NCBI GenBank assembly: GCA_035530275.1 | Contig: DATKVC010000003.1 | Location: 1 to 64,000, forward strand | Source: CAIJMU01 sp035530275 | GTDB taxonomy: Bacteria; Spirochaetota; Spirochaetia; Treponematales; Rectinemataceae | DNA length: 64,000 nt | Reading direction: 5' to 3' | In this document: piece by piece, positions 26,388-35,819 of the stretch | Position numbering within the stretch: position 1 is the stretch's first letter | Layout of the letters: the number at the start of each line of letters is the position of its first letter | Made by a program: the position numbers and the translations under genes | Notes under the pieces: generated by a model | What the model was told of the DNA's origin: nothing | Databases searched by the model: none | What the model saw: only the letters and a program-made list of their open reading frames with translations

Positions 26388-27733
26388 TTTTCCATCTCAA
26401 TCCCCAGCTTTTTGATTCTGGCGTGGAGTCCGCTCGGGTAGACTCCTATGACTTCGGCTGTCTTCGACACATTATAGCCGGATTCCCTGAGTTTCCAAGC
26501 AAGATAGTCTCGTTCGAACAACTCTTTCGCATCCGAAAGACCGAGGTCGAGATAGCGATCGGGAATGTCCGATGTCGGATCGGCCGCCCGAGTAGGGGGA
26601 GCGCCGAGTATGCTCGTCACGGCTTCCACGCCGATGGGTTCGTCGTCGCAAAGGACGCGCAGGCGCTCCACGGCGTTCCGAAGTTCTCGTACGTTGCCGG
26701 GCCAGGGTCGCGCCGACAAAACGGTGATCGCCTCGTCGGAAAACGATCTGTCCTTGCCTATGAAGGTCTTCACGAGGATTTCGATATCCGAAGGTCTTTC
26801 ACCGAGTGCGGGCATGCGTATCGGCACGACGGCGAGACGGAAATAGAGATCCTCGCGAAAGCGGCCTGAGGCTATTTCGGCCTTGATATCTTTGTTGGTC
26901 GCTGCGAGAACCCTGACGTCGACATCGATCGATTGTTCCCCCCCGAGTCGCTCGAAACGCATTTCCTGAAGCACGCGAAGGAGCTTGGCCTGGGCCGATG
27001 GCGAGAGATCGGCGACCTCGTCGAGGAAGAGGGTGCCGCCGTCGGCAGATTCGAAACGGCCTCGGCGTCGCGTGTGCGCGTCGGTGAAGGCTCCCCTTTC
27101 GTGGCCGAAAAGCTCGCTTTCGATGAGATTTTCGGGAATGGCGGCGCAATTGACGGCGATAAATGGCCTGTCGGCTCGCCGCGAAAGCCGATGGATGAGT
27201 CGGGCGGCGAGTTCCTTTCCCGAGCCGTTTTCGCCGGTGATGAGAACCCGCGCGTCGGAGACCGCCGCCTGGCCTATGAGTTCGCGCACCGATTTCGCGG
27301 CGATGGACTCGCCGATGAACTCCTCCTCCTCGCCGGCAACATTGCGGAGGCGGCGGTTTTCCTTGCGGAGTCCTGCCAGGGCCAGGGCGTTGCGACAGGT
27401 CGCGAGAAGTCGGTCGATGGAGAGGGGCTTTTCGATGAAGTCGAAGGCGCCGAGCTTGAGGGTGCGGACCGCCATATCGATGGTGGCGTGGCCTGAAATG
27501 ACGACGACTTCGAGCTCGGGGCGGCGTTTCTTAATCTCCTCGAGGGCCTCAATGCCGCCCATCCGGGGCAGCCAGACGTCGAGAAGCACGAGATCGGGAG
27601 ATAGCTTTTCCATGAGGTCGAGGCCCACGACCGCGTCTTCTGCGACGGTGACGACATAGCGTTCGTCTTCGAGGATGTCGCGGACGGTCGTCCTGATGCC
27701 CGGCTCGTCATCAATGACCAGTATGGACGGCAA
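26384..27733 (-). CDS. Sigma-54-dependent response regulator, NtrC/NtrX family
   Basis: 449 residues. Receiver domain (residues 1-120) with Asp in LVLLDVWLPRMGG; AAA+ domain with Walker A GENGSGKE, the sigma-54-contact loop GAFTDA, and GGTLFLDEV; C-terminal Fis-type helix-turn-helix ending in NVSKTAEVIGVYPSGLHARIKKLG. It activates sigma-54 promoters after phosphorylation, presumably by the kinase just upstream at 27767. It is in the same series as rpoN. Confidence 0.95.
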   Translation of the reverse strand: MPSILVIDDEPGIRTTVRDILEDERYVVTVAEDAVVGLDLMEKLSPDLVLLDVWLPRMGGIEALEEIKKRRPELEVVVISGHATIDMAVRTLKLGAFDFIEKPLSIDRLLATCRNALALAGLRKENRRLRNVAGEEEEFIGESIAAKSVRELIGQAAVSDARVLITGENGSGKELAARLIHRLSRRADRPFIAVNCAAIPENLIESELFGHERGAFTDAHTRRRGRFESADGGTLFLDEVADLSPSAQAKLLRVLQEMRFERLGGEQSIDVDVRVLAATNKDIKAEIASGRFREDLYFRLAVVPIRMPALGERPSDIEILVKTFIGKDRSFSDEAITVLSARPWPGNVRELRNAVERLRVLCDDEPIGVEAVTSILGAPPTRAADPTSDIPDRYLDLGLSDAKELFERDYLAWKLRESGYNVSKTAEVIGVYPSGLHARIKKLGIEMEK

Positions 27734-27766
27734 CCTGCTATCTCCTAGCGCTCTGCTTTACTTCGT

Positions 27767-29527
27767 TTATCGCTCGACGGGCAGGTCGAGCCAAAATACC
27801 GTCCCGAAACCCTCGGCGGATTCGAAGCGGATGCGACCCCCATGGTCGTGTATTATTCGCTCGACTATCGATAGTCCGAGGCCCGTTCCCTTTTCTTTTG
27901 TCGTGAAATAGGGAAGGAAGACCCTATCCCCGATTTCCCCGGATATTCCTTTCCCCGAATCGCTCAAGCGAAGCCTACAATAGCCCGAGTCCCCCGCCTT
28001 TACAAGATCGGCCGAAATGCCTATGCGTCCCCTTCCTTCCATCGCCTCGACGGCGTTGGCGATGAGGTTTCCGAGGGCTCGCTTGACCATCGCCCTGTCC
28101 ACGTTCAGCCTGAGGCCCTCGGGAAGGGCAGCGATGAGGAATTCGACCTCGGGATAGGACTGGCGATACACGGCCACAGACTCCTCGACGAGCTCTTCGA
28201 GGAGGATCCAATCCATCTGCGGCGAAGGCAGGCGGGCGAATTCGCGGAAGTCGCTCAAGAGGGCGTCCATCGCGTCGACCTCGGCGATGATCGCAAGGCT
28301 GGTCGATTCGGTGATCGCGCGGGCCTTTTCCGGGTCATTGCGGGCGGCGCGCAGGAGACGCTCCGAGGCGAGCCTGATCGGCGTAAGGGGATTCTTGAGC
28401 TCGTGGGCAAGTCTTTGGGCGAGATCCTTCCATGCGTCAATGCGTTCCTGGATGAGTTCGCCTTTCCGTCCCTTTTCCAGTTCGTCGAGCATCCGATTAA
28501 ATGAAGAGATGAGCCACCCTCGTTCGTCCCCCGGCTTGGCGAGGAGCCGGATCGATGAATCGCCGGCCGCTATCCTCCTCGTCGCGTTTTCGAGGCTCGC
28601 CAAGGGCTGGACGATGAAATCAGCGCTAGCAATGCCGAGAAGGAGGGCGAGGAGGAGGAGGGGTAGGACGAAAAGCGCATACACGATGGCCATGAAGGAG
28701 GGCCAACGCGTCGAGGAGTCGACGAGCCTCGCGATTGCATCCCTTCCTTCCGCGATCGAGGTCGTCGCCGATTCGAAATCCGGAGGCATGCGGAGACTGA
28801 TGACGGCGACGGTTCCGTTTCGGTCGATCGCGTAGCGCAGCCTGCTCACTCCGGCTCTGGTTTCCGGCGGAAGCGGACCCGAGGTTCCTGATTGGGGCGC
28901 CGCGGCGAGATACGAGGATCCGAAAGACTGTCTGGCGGCTCCAGGCCCGAATAGCTCGAAGGAATCGATGGCCGGGTCGGAGCGCTGGAGCAATGGTAGG
29001 ATGGTCTCGGGGCGGGTCCTGGCATCCAGGAGGGCGGGAAGGAGCCTGTTCGATATCGATGCGAGGCGGGCGATCGAGGCTTCCTGCCATTCGCGGATGA
29101 GGGTGACGCCCGCGTCGATACTGGCTGCTGCCCTGGTCGACGATTGAAGGCCGGAGGCGAGGTCGACGAGCCTCAGGACGAACCAAGCCTGGGGAAGGCT
29201 CGTGACGACGATGAACCCGAGAAAGACGGCGGCAAGCTTGAGTTTGAGCCGCGCTCCATAGCGTTTGAGCCCGAGGCTGCGTAGGAGCTGGCGGCCCTGG
29301 ATCGCGAGGATGACTAGGGTCGCGACGGGGAGGACGCCGAGGAGGAGGAAGGGTGGAGCGATTTCAAGCGATGCGGCCGAAGACCTGATCACGAATCCCG
29401 CGACCAGAATGAGTCCCGTCCCCGATACGACGTAGATGAGGAAAACCGAGAGGATGTCCGGCAAGGGGCTCCTCGCCGATCCGTTCCCCTGCGAAGCCGC
29501 GTCGCGCGCGGCTTCGGGCGGTTTCAT
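27767..29527 (-). CDS. Membrane sensor histidine kinase, NtrY-like
   Basis: 586 residues. Three helices in the first about 115 residues, an extracytoplasmic sensor domain to about 280, a fourth helix, then HAMP (ENATRRIAAGDSSIRLLAKPGDERGWL), a HisKA domain with the phospho-His in LAHELKNPLTP, and a HATPase domain with NLIANAVEAME, DSGKGISGE and TGLGLSIVERI. This is NtrY architecture and the neighbouring regulator is NtrX-like. The ligand is unknown. The start overlaps the ptsH stop by 4 nt. Confidence 0.93.
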   Translation of the reverse strand: MKPPEAARDAASQGNGSARSPLPDILSVFLIYVVSGTGLILVAGFVIRSSAASLEIAPPFLLLGVLPVATLVILAIQGRQLLRSLGLKRYGARLKLKLAAVFLGFIVVTSLPQAWFVLRLVDLASGLQSSTRAAASIDAGVTLIREWQEASIARLASISNRLLPALLDARTRPETILPLLQRSDPAIDSFELFGPGAARQSFGSSYLAAAPQSGTSGPLPPETRAGVSRLRYAIDRNGTVAVISLRMPPDFESATTSIAEGRDAIARLVDSSTRWPSFMAIVYALFVLPLLLLALLLGIASADFIVQPLASLENATRRIAAGDSSIRLLAKPGDERGWLISSFNRMLDELEKGRKGELIQERIDAWKDLAQRLAHELKNPLTPIRLASERLLRAARNDPEKARAITESTSLAIIAEVDAMDALLSDFREFARLPSPQMDWILLEELVEESVAVYRQSYPEVEFLIAALPEGLRLNVDRAMVKRALGNLIANAVEAMEGRGRIGISADLVKAGDSGYCRLRLSDSGKGISGEIGDRVFLPYFTTKEKGTGLGLSIVERIIHDHGGRIRFESAEGFGTVFWLDLPVER

Positions 29528-29790
29528 TCCTCCTCGAAGCGAGTTTCGAAGAGGTGGTGGATCGCTTCGGCGGCCGCTTCCTCGTCAGTGCCGTCCGTGA
29601 GGATCCTGATCACCGTGCCGAAACTCGCCCCGAGCGTCATGATGCCCATGATCGACTTGGCGTTGATGCGGTCGGAGCCTTTTTCCAGCCAAATCTTGCA
29701 GGGGAATTTGCTTGCCGTCTGGACGATGAGGGCCGATGGGCGGGCATGAATTCCCGCCCTGTTGCTGATCGTCACGCTGCGCTCGGTCAT
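29524..29790 (-). CDS. ptsH: Phosphocarrier protein HPr
   Basis: 88 residues. The phospho-acceptor His15 is in NRAGIHARPSA and the regulatory Ser46 in NAKSIMGIM, so both PEP-dependent and HprK-dependent phosphorylation are possible. No ptsI or EII gene is present in the window, so a regulatory rather than sugar-transport role is plausible. Neighbours are hprK 15 bp upstream and the sensor kinase overlapping downstream. Confidence 0.96.
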   Translation of the reverse strand: MTERSVTISNRAGIHARPSALIVQTASKFPCKIWLEKGSDRINAKSIMGIMTLGASFGTVIRILTDGTDEEAAAEAIHHLFETRFEEE

Positions 29791-29805
29791 CTCGTCTCCC
29801 GTAGA

Positions 29806-30795
29806 TTAAACGTAGTCGTCGCGGTTGAAGTAGACGGCCCTCGCGCTTTCGCTTTCGAGCCATCGGAGAATGTTGTGGTTGAATTCTTTGGCCGAATGGT
29901 AGCCCATTTTCTTCAAGCGCTCATTCATGGCCGCGGTCTCGATGATGATGGGAATGTTGCGGCCCGGCTTGACTGGTATTTCGAGGGTCGGCACGCGAAC
30001 GCCGAGGATTTCAGTGGTCTTTTCCTCTACGCCGATTCGGTCGTAGACCTTGTCGGGATCCCATTCCTCCAGGGAACAGACGAGCTGGATCTGTTTCTTG
30101 TCTCTGATGGCTCCGACGCCGAAGAGGGTGGTGATGTTGATGATGCCGAGGCCGCGTATCTCCATGTGATGGCCGATGATCTTGTTCGCTCCCTGCCCGT
30201 CGAGTATTGAGCCGTTGACGCAGCGGATCTGCACGACGTCGTCGGCGACCAGACGGTGCCCGCGCTCGATGAGTTCGAGGGCCGTTTCGCTTTTGCCGAC
30301 TCCCGAATCGCCGGTGATGAGGATGCCGATGCCGTAAACCTCGACGAGGACCCCGTGCACGGTCGTCTCCGGCGCGAAAAGGTCAGAAAGCACGCGAAGG
30401 ATACGACTCGTGAGCTCGGATGAGGGAAGATCCGTTTGGAGAATCGGGCAGCCGGATGCCTCGGCTATCTCGAAAAAGGCCCTTCCTGGAGCGAGGTTAT
30501 GGGTGAAAATGCAGGCGGGCACCGGATAGGAGAAGAACTTGCGGAGGCTTTCGGTGTTTCCCTCCTCCTCGAGGCGTCGGAGGTAGGCGTTTTCGCCGCG
30601 CCCGAAGATATGGAGGCGCTGCCAGGCGAAGGACTCGAAGAAGCCCGACAGGGGCAATCCGGGGCGGTTGATGTCGGGTACGGCGATGGGTCGCGAAAGA
30701 CCCGCCCTTCCTCCCATGCAATGGAGATTGAGGGCGTTTTGCTCGCGGAGCTCGAGAGAAATGAGATCGAGGACGGTGATCTGCTTTTCATCCAT
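29806..30795 (-). CDS. hprK: HPr kinase/phosphorylase
   Basis: About 329 residues. The N-terminal domain is followed by VHGVLVEVYGIGILI, the P-loop GDSGVGKS at about 162-169, VADDVVQIR, and the signature IEIRGLGI-like MEIRGLGIINI, all typical of HprK. It phosphorylates and dephosphorylates Ser46 of HPr, encoded next door. ATG 30795 is chosen by family alignment; an upstream ATG at 30825 is in frame and neither has a clear Shine-Dalgarno. Confidence 0.95.
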   Translation of the reverse strand: MDEKQITVLDLISLELREQNALNLHCMGGRAGLSRPIAVPDINRPGLPLSGFFESFAWQRLHIFGRGENAYLRRLEEEGNTESLRKFFSYPVPACIFTHNLAPGRAFFEIAEASGCPILQTDLPSSELTSRILRVLSDLFAPETTVHGVLVEVYGIGILITGDSGVGKSETALELIERGHRLVADDVVQIRCVNGSILDGQGANKIIGHHMEIRGLGIINITTLFGVGAIRDKKQIQLVCSLEEWDPDKVYDRIGVEEKTTEILGVRVPTLEIPVKPGRNIPIIIETAAMNERLKKMGYHSAKEFNHNILRWLESESARAVYFNRDDYV

Positions 30796-30864
30796 CGCGG
30801 AGGGAGTGTACCTCGAAACGCGCATACCGGCAATCGCGGCCTCCCGCGATTGCCGTCACGGGCT

Positions 30865-31188
30865 TCAATCGGCGATCGTGGGGATGGGGCCCGCCTTGTG
30901 ATCCTTGAGTTTTTCCTTCTCTTTGGTCAGCTTCTGCTCGAGCCGGTCTATCAGCTTGTCGATGCCGGCATGCACGTCGAATTCGTGCTCCTCGAGGTGG
31001 GCATGGCCCCCGCGGCGGAAGTTGGCGGTCACTTCCATTTTGAAGTCCTTTTCCTTTGTAAAGACGAAAATGAGATCGACGATCATGCCCTTTGCGTAGC
31101 CGATCCGCTCGAGTTTCTTGTCGAGATATTCGCGCGAAACCTCCCCGAGGTCGAAGTGAACGGAACGGACGTCGACGGTCATGAGCAC
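30865..31188 (-). CDS. hpf: Ribosome hibernation promoting factor, short form (HPF/RaiA)
   Basis: 107 residues, a single ribosome-binding domain without the long-form C-terminal dimerisation domain. VDVRSVHFDLGEVSREYLDKKLERI and HEFDVHAGIDKLIDRLEQKL match the family. It should silence 30S or 70S ribosomes in starvation. The rpoN-hpf order is also seen in Proteobacteria. ATG 31188 follows an AGGAGG-type site. Confidence 0.92.
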   Translation of the reverse strand: MLMTVDVRSVHFDLGEVSREYLDKKLERIGYAKGMIVDLIFVFTKEKDFKMEVTANFRRGGHAHLEEHEFDVHAGIDKLIDRLEQKLTKEKEKLKDHKAGPIPTIAD

Positions 31189-31255
31189 CTCCTCTTGCAG
31201 TACCGGCCCTTGTCGGCCGGCCCCGGCGCTTTGTGCGGGCGCCGGTTCCGCATGT

Positions 31256-32635
31256 TCAGGAATTGCGTTTGCGGCCGAAGGAAGAATCGAGATCCAGCTC
31301 CTGTCGATATTTCGCGACCGTGCGGCGGGCGAGGGGAATGCCCTTTGCCGCGAGGGCGTCGACGATGTCGCGATCGGAGAGGGTCGCCTCCTCCTTCTCG
31401 ATTATCTCCTTGATGATCTGTTTGACCCCCTCCTTTGAATAGCGCGATCCGGTCGAACCCGCGCCCGAGATGGAGTTCGAGAAGAAATACCTGAACTCGA
31501 AGATACCCCAATCGGTCTGCATGTACTTTGAGTGGGCTATGCGCGATACCGTCGTTTCATGCACGCCGATCTCCTGGGCGACGTCGCGCAAGGTTAGCGG
31601 GGCGAGATGCTTCGGCCCGCCGATGAAAAAGGGGCGTTGGCACTCGACCACTTTTTGGGCCACTTTGAGAAGGGTCTGGTTGCGCTGATGGATGCTTCGG
31701 ATGAAGAATTTGGCTCGCCGGATATTGTCTTTGACGTACGAGGCCGTCGCCCTATCGCCCTTTTTCTCTCCGGCCAGCCGGTCGAAAAAGGGGTCGATGC
31801 CGAGCACGGGTATCTCCTCGTCGTTGAGGATGATGACGAAGTCGCCTTCCTTAAGCTTGACGAGGATATCGGGAATGACGTAGCGGGGCTCTTCTGTGGA
31901 ATAGGCTCTTCCCGGGAAGGGCGAGAGACCTTTGATGAAGGTCAGGGACTCCTTCAGTTCCTCCTCGCTTAACTTGAGCCTCTTCTGTATCTCCGAATGC
32001 CGGCCCTTTTCCAGCAAGTCGATATGGTCCTTGAGGATGGCCAAGGCGGCCGAAGGCGCATCCGGGTCGAGGAGGGCCTGCACGAGGAGGCTCTCACGAA
32101 AATTCGCCGTGCAGCTTCCCGCCGGCTCAAAACCCTGGATCAGGGCCATCATTTCCGTCATGGTCGAGGTCTCGCCCCGGGGGAAGAGGTTCTTCGGGCT
32201 CTCTTTATGAAAACCGTCGTCGTCGAGGTTTTGGATGAGGGCCTCGCCGACATCGCGCTGCCGCGCGGTCAACCTCTGGATCCTAAGCTGTGAGAGAAGG
32301 TGATCCTGCAGCGTCTCCGCCCGCGCTATCGTGCCCTCGAGGAACATGCGTTTCGAATCGTCATCCGAACGCGAACGGGACGCGAAGCCAGGATCGGAGG
32401 CGTTTTCGAAGAATTCCTCCCTCTCGGAGGCCGAATCCCCTCCTTCCGGCATGCTTTCGAGGGAGATGGTCGATCGATCCTCGAGCACTTCGAGGGCGGG
32501 ATTCGTTTCGATCTCTTCCTGTATTTGTTCCTTCAGTTCCTGGATCGGCAAGGCCATCAGCTTTATGGACTGTATCATTTGAGGGCTAAGCTTTTGGCGT
32601 TGCTCCGCGGCGAGCGCGGGTCTCTGGAACTGCAC
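31256..32635 (-). CDS. rpoN: RNA polymerase sigma-54 factor
   Basis: 459 residues. The activator-interaction region (ALAAEQRQKLSPQMIQSIKLMALPIQELKEQI) is at the N-terminus, the core-binding region is in the middle, TLRDVAQEIGVHETTVSRIAHSKYMQT is the -12-type helix-turn-helix, and the RpoN box ARRTVAKYRQE is near residue 436. All regions are intact. The start is GTG at 32635 behind GGAGG. It heads the minus-strand series containing its likely activator (26384..27733). Confidence 0.96.
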   Translation of the reverse strand: MQFQRPALAAEQRQKLSPQMIQSIKLMALPIQELKEQIQEEIETNPALEVLEDRSTISLESMPEGGDSASEREEFFENASDPGFASRSRSDDDSKRMFLEGTIARAETLQDHLLSQLRIQRLTARQRDVGEALIQNLDDDGFHKESPKNLFPRGETSTMTEMMALIQGFEPAGSCTANFRESLLVQALLDPDAPSAALAILKDHIDLLEKGRHSEIQKRLKLSEEELKESLTFIKGLSPFPGRAYSTEEPRYVIPDILVKLKEGDFVIILNDEEIPVLGIDPFFDRLAGEKKGDRATASYVKDNIRRAKFFIRSIHQRNQTLLKVAQKVVECQRPFFIGGPKHLAPLTLRDVAQEIGVHETTVSRIAHSKYMQTDWGIFEFRYFFSNSISGAGSTGSRYSKEGVKQIIKEIIEKEEATLSDRDIVDALAAKGIPLARRTVAKYRQELDLDSSFGRKRNS

Positions 32636-32774
32636 TGGAACCTCCGAAAAATCCGGTAGCGATCACTCTGGGACTCGACCTGCTGTAGCCGGTCGGGATT
32701 ACCTCCCGAATCCCTCATTCAAGCTTAGTCCCCCCTCGAGCAAAGTCAAGTTTGGGTCGTCCCGCCGTTCCGTG

Positions 32775-32804
32775 TTGACTCGCGGGCGATAGCCTCATTA
32801 CTTT
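32775..32804 (+). promoter_or_regulatory. Possible promoter of grpE-dnaK-dnaJ
   Basis: TTGACT (32775-32780), an 18-bp spacer and TACTTT (32799-32804). No CIRCE inverted repeat is present in this intergenic region or between grpE and dnaK. Confidence 0.35.
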
Positions 32805-32866
32805 ACGCATACCTCACTCACGCTCTGCCCAATTCCAAGCGGCCGGGGCAATTCCAGGTGGAATGG

Positions 32867-33592
32867 ATGTCGAATAAGCATCATGAACGCCCCGCTCATT
32901 CGGGGAATGGCGAATCCGCGACCCAGGCAAAAGCCTCCGAAGCCGAGAGCCGGCCTCAATCGGAAGGCGAGGCAGGTCTCACGGAAGCAGGTCCTACGGG
33001 GACTGGAGTCGAAAATGAAGCGCTCCAGAGCCGCGTCAAAGAGCTCGAAGCCCAGGTCAATCGACTTGGCGAAGAGGCATCCTCGTTGAAGGACCAGTAT
33101 CTCCGCAGCCTCGCCGACTACGAGAATTTCCGGAAGCGTATGTTCCGAGAGCGCGAGGAGCAGCAGAAATACGCCAATTTCGGCCTGCTTTCCGATCTGG
33201 TGCCCCTTCTCGACGATTTCGATCGGGCCATCGCCAGCGCCGAGCACGCGCAGGATTACCAGACCCTCCACGACGGAATAATCATCATTCGCAGGCAGAT
33301 CGCCTCGGTTCTCGAGAGCAAATACGGCCTCGCCCGCTATGAATCGACCGGGAAACCCTTCGATCCCCATGTCCACGAGGCGGTCGCGAGCGAAATGGGC
33401 GAGGTCGAGGAGCCCGAGGTCGCGCTGGAATTCCTCCCGGGCTACCGGCTCCATGATCGCGTGGTGCGAAGCGCCAAGGTCAGGGTTCGAATGCCCGCGC
33501 CGACCCCTTCGTCGAACAATGCGTCGGCTACGAAGGCAAGCGAAGCGACGGTTCAGGACGAAGGCGCGGCCGCTTCCGGCTCGGGTACGTAA
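32867..33592 (+). CDS. grpE: Nucleotide exchange factor GrpE
   Basis: 241 residues. A charged disordered start is followed by a long coiled coil (VKELEAQVNRLGEEASSLKDQYLRSLADYENFRKR) and the C-terminal beta domain with HEAVASEMGEVEEPEV. It releases ADP from DnaK. ATG 32867 follows AGGTGG; an upstream GTG at 32858 is possible. The C-terminus has an extra Ala/Ser-rich tail of about 30 residues. Confidence 0.95.
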   Translation: MSNKHHERPAHSGNGESATQAKASEAESRPQSEGEAGLTEAGPTGTGVENEALQSRVKELEAQVNRLGEEASSLKDQYLRSLADYENFRKRMFREREEQQKYANFGLLSDLVPLLDDFDRAIASAEHAQDYQTLHDGIIIIRRQIASVLESKYGLARYESTGKPFDPHVHEAVASEMGEVEEPEVALEFLPGYRLHDRVVRSAKVRVRMPAPTPSSNNASATKASEATVQDEGAAASGSGT

Positions 33593-33740
33593 TTTTCGGG
33601 GCTGCCAGCCCTTCGGCGGACTCCTCGTCCGTCTTTCACTTTCCGTATGCGGAACGATTTGAGTATTTTTGCTGAAAGTCTGAAGCGGGCGCCACGGGAC
33701 GCGGCCCCTTCTACATGAAAGCGCTTCAAGGAGCTTGAAT

Positions 33741-35711
33741 ATGGGTAGGATCATTGGAATCGATCTCGGAACGACCAACAGCTGCGTAGCGGTCATGGAA
33801 GGCGGGGAGCCGGTCGTCATCGCCAACTCGGAGGGCGGCCGCACGACTCCCTCGATCGTGGGCTTCACCTCCAAGGGCGAGCGCGTCGTCGGCGCCCCGG
33901 CGAAGAACCAGATGATCACCAACCCCGAGAACACCGTCTATTCGATCAAGCGCTTCATGGGGCGCAAGTACGCCGAGGTGGGCGACGAGACCAAGCTCGT
34001 GCCCTACCACGTGGTCGATAACGGGGCCGACGTCCGGGTCGACGCTTCCGGCAAATCCTACAGCCCCCAGGAAATCTCCGCCTTTATCCTCCAGAAGATG
34101 AAGAAGACCGCCGAGGACTATCTCGGCGAAACGGTTTCGGAAGCCGTCATCACGGTGCCCGCATACTTCAACGACGCACAGCGACAGGCGACCAAGGACG
34201 CCGGCAAGATCGCAGGTCTCGAGGTCAAGCGCATCATCAACGAGCCGACGGCCGCATCCCTCGCCTACGGTTTCAACAAGGATCAGAAGAAGGAAAAAAC
34301 CATCGCCGTCTACGATCTCGGCGGCGGCACCTTCGATATTTCCATCCTCGAGCTCGGTGAGGGCGTCTTCGAGGTCAAGTCGACCAACGGCGACACCCAT
34401 CTCGGAGGCGACGACTTCGACCGCCGCGTCATGGAATGGCTCGTGGCCGAGTTCAAGAAGGACACGGGCATCGATCTCTCCCAGGACCGGATGGCCCTCC
34501 AGCGCCTCAAGGACGCGGCCGAGAAGGTCAAGATCGAGCTTTCCAACGTCCAGCAGGCCGAGGTCAACCTCCCCTTCATCACCGCCGACGCGAGCGGCCC
34601 CAAGCACCTCCAGAAGACCCTCACGCGCTCTACCTTCGAGCGCATGATCGACGACCTCCTCGAGCGCTCGAAGACCCCCTGCACCAAGGCCCTCGCCGAC
34701 GCCGGTCTCACCGCGGCGCAGATCGATGAGGTGATTCTCGTCGGCGGCTCCACCCGCATCCCCAAGGTCCAGCAGATCGTCAAGGATCTCTTTGGCAAAG
34801 AGCCCTCGAAGGGCGTCAACCCCGACGAAGCCGTCGCCGTCGGCGCCGCCATCCAGGGCGGCATCCTCGGCGGCGATGTGCACGACGTCCTCCTCCTCGA
34901 CGTCACGCCCCTCTCCCTCGGCATCGAGACCCTCGGAGGGGTGTTCACCCGCCTCATCCAGCGCAACACCACCATCCCCTGCCGCAAGAGCCAGATCTTC
35001 TCGACGGCCGCCGACGGCCAGACTGCCGTTTCCATCCACGTCCTCCAGGGCGAGCGCGAAATGGCCACGCAGAACCGCACTCTCGGCCGCTTCGATCTCG
35101 TCGGCATCCCGCCGGCTCCGCGGGGCGTGCCCCAGATCGAGGTCACCTTCGACATCGACGCCAACGGAATCGTCCATGTATCGGCCAAGGATCTCGGCAC
35201 CGGCAAGGAGCAGAAGATCCGCATCGAGGCTTCGAGCGGCCTCAACGACAGCGAGATAGATCGCATGGTCAAGGAAGCCGAGGCCCACGCGGCCGAGGAC
35301 AAGCGGGAGAAGGAGAGGGCTGAGGCCCACAACGAGGCCGACGGTCTGGCCTACCAGACCGAGAAGTCCCTGAAGGACTATGGCGACAAGATCTCCGCCG
35401 CCGACAAGGCAGCCATTGAGGCCGCCATCGCCGATCTCCGCAAGGTGATGGACGGTACCGATGTCGAGCTGATCAAGCAGAAGACCGAAACCCTCAAGCA
35501 GGCTTCCTATAAGCTCGCCGAGGAGATGTACAAGAACACCCAGGGTTCGGGTCAGCCAGGCGGCGATCAGGGCGCCGGCGGACAGCAGGGTCCCTTCGGT
35601 TCGAAGCCCTACGAGCCCGGACAGGGCGGTTCGGAAGGCCCCTCCGGCGCCAAGGCCGGGAGCGCCGACGATGTCGACTACCGCGTCGTCGACGAGGAAG
35701 AGAAGAAGTAA
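33741..35711 (+). CDS. dnaK: Chaperone protein DnaK (Hsp70)
   Basis: 656 residues. ATPase domain motifs GIDLGTTNSCVAVMEGG, NEPTAASLAYG, IAVYDLGGGTFDISILE and VGGSTRIPKVQ are followed by the substrate domain (LLLDVTPLSLGIETLGG) and a helical lid. The Gly/Gln-rich tail ends DDVDYRVVDEEEKK, the acidic Hsp70 tail. ATG 33741 has AAGGAG 7 nt upstream. It follows grpE by 148 bp. Confidence 0.98.
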   Translation: MGRIIGIDLGTTNSCVAVMEGGEPVVIANSEGGRTTPSIVGFTSKGERVVGAPAKNQMITNPENTVYSIKRFMGRKYAEVGDETKLVPYHVVDNGADVRVDASGKSYSPQEISAFILQKMKKTAEDYLGETVSEAVITVPAYFNDAQRQATKDAGKIAGLEVKRIINEPTAASLAYGFNKDQKKEKTIAVYDLGGGTFDISILELGEGVFEVKSTNGDTHLGGDDFDRRVMEWLVAEFKKDTGIDLSQDRMALQRLKDAAEKVKIELSNVQQAEVNLPFITADASGPKHLQKTLTRSTFERMIDDLLERSKTPCTKALADAGLTAAQIDEVILVGGSTRIPKVQQIVKDLFGKEPSKGVNPDEAVAVGAAIQGGILGGDVHDVLLLDVTPLSLGIETLGGVFTRLIQRNTTIPCRKSQIFSTAADGQTAVSIHVLQGEREMATQNRTLGRFDLVGIPPAPRGVPQIEVTFDIDANGIVHVSAKDLGTGKEQKIRIEASSGLNDSEIDRMVKEAEAHAAEDKREKERAEAHNEADGLAYQTEKSLKDYGDKISAADKAAIEAAIADLRKVMDGTDVELIKQKTETLKQASYKLAEEMYKNTQGSGQPGGDQGAGGQQGPFGSKPYEPGQGGSEGPSGAKAGSADDVDYRVVDEEEKK

Positions 35712-35753
35712 TCCCTATCGGTGACCGCGAGGCAACCGATGGCAGACGGTGAA

Positions 35754-35819
35754 CACGGAGGATCGGCAGTGAAGATTGAGGGAATTCTTTCCCTTGGCTT
35801 TTTGCAGCCGGCCTCCGTG
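35754..35819 (+). repeat. Nested inverted repeats in the dnaK-dnaJ gap
   Basis: An outer 8-bp pair CACGGAGG/CCTCCGTG (35754-35761 and 35812-35819) encloses an inner stem AGGGAA-TTCT-TTCCCT (35779-35794) followed by five Ts at 35799-35803. This could be a partial terminator or attenuator that lowers dnaJ expression. A perfect 12-bp palindrome TCACCGCGGTGA follows at 35845-35856, just before the dnaJ Shine-Dalgarno. Confidence 0.45.

Noticed and set aside
27733..27767. Sigma-54 promoter (-24/-12) for the regulator's own operon
   Set aside because: No TGGCAC-N5-TTGC-type element was found upstream of rpoN or in the gaps of the series.
24694..32866. LexA operator in front of the lexA-containing series
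   Set aside because: I saw no convincing GAAC-N4-GTTC or similar dyad; spirochaete LexA boxes differ, so absence is not proof.
32636..33740. CIRCE (HrcA) operator before grpE or dnaK
   Set aside because: No TTAGCACTC-N9-GAGTGCTAA or close variant was found in either intergenic stretch.
33726..35330. 534-residue open frame antisense to dnaK
   Set aside because: It mirrors dnaK codon structure in a GC-rich genome, is Glu/Asp/Gly/Leu-biased without recognisable motifs, and dnaK is certain.
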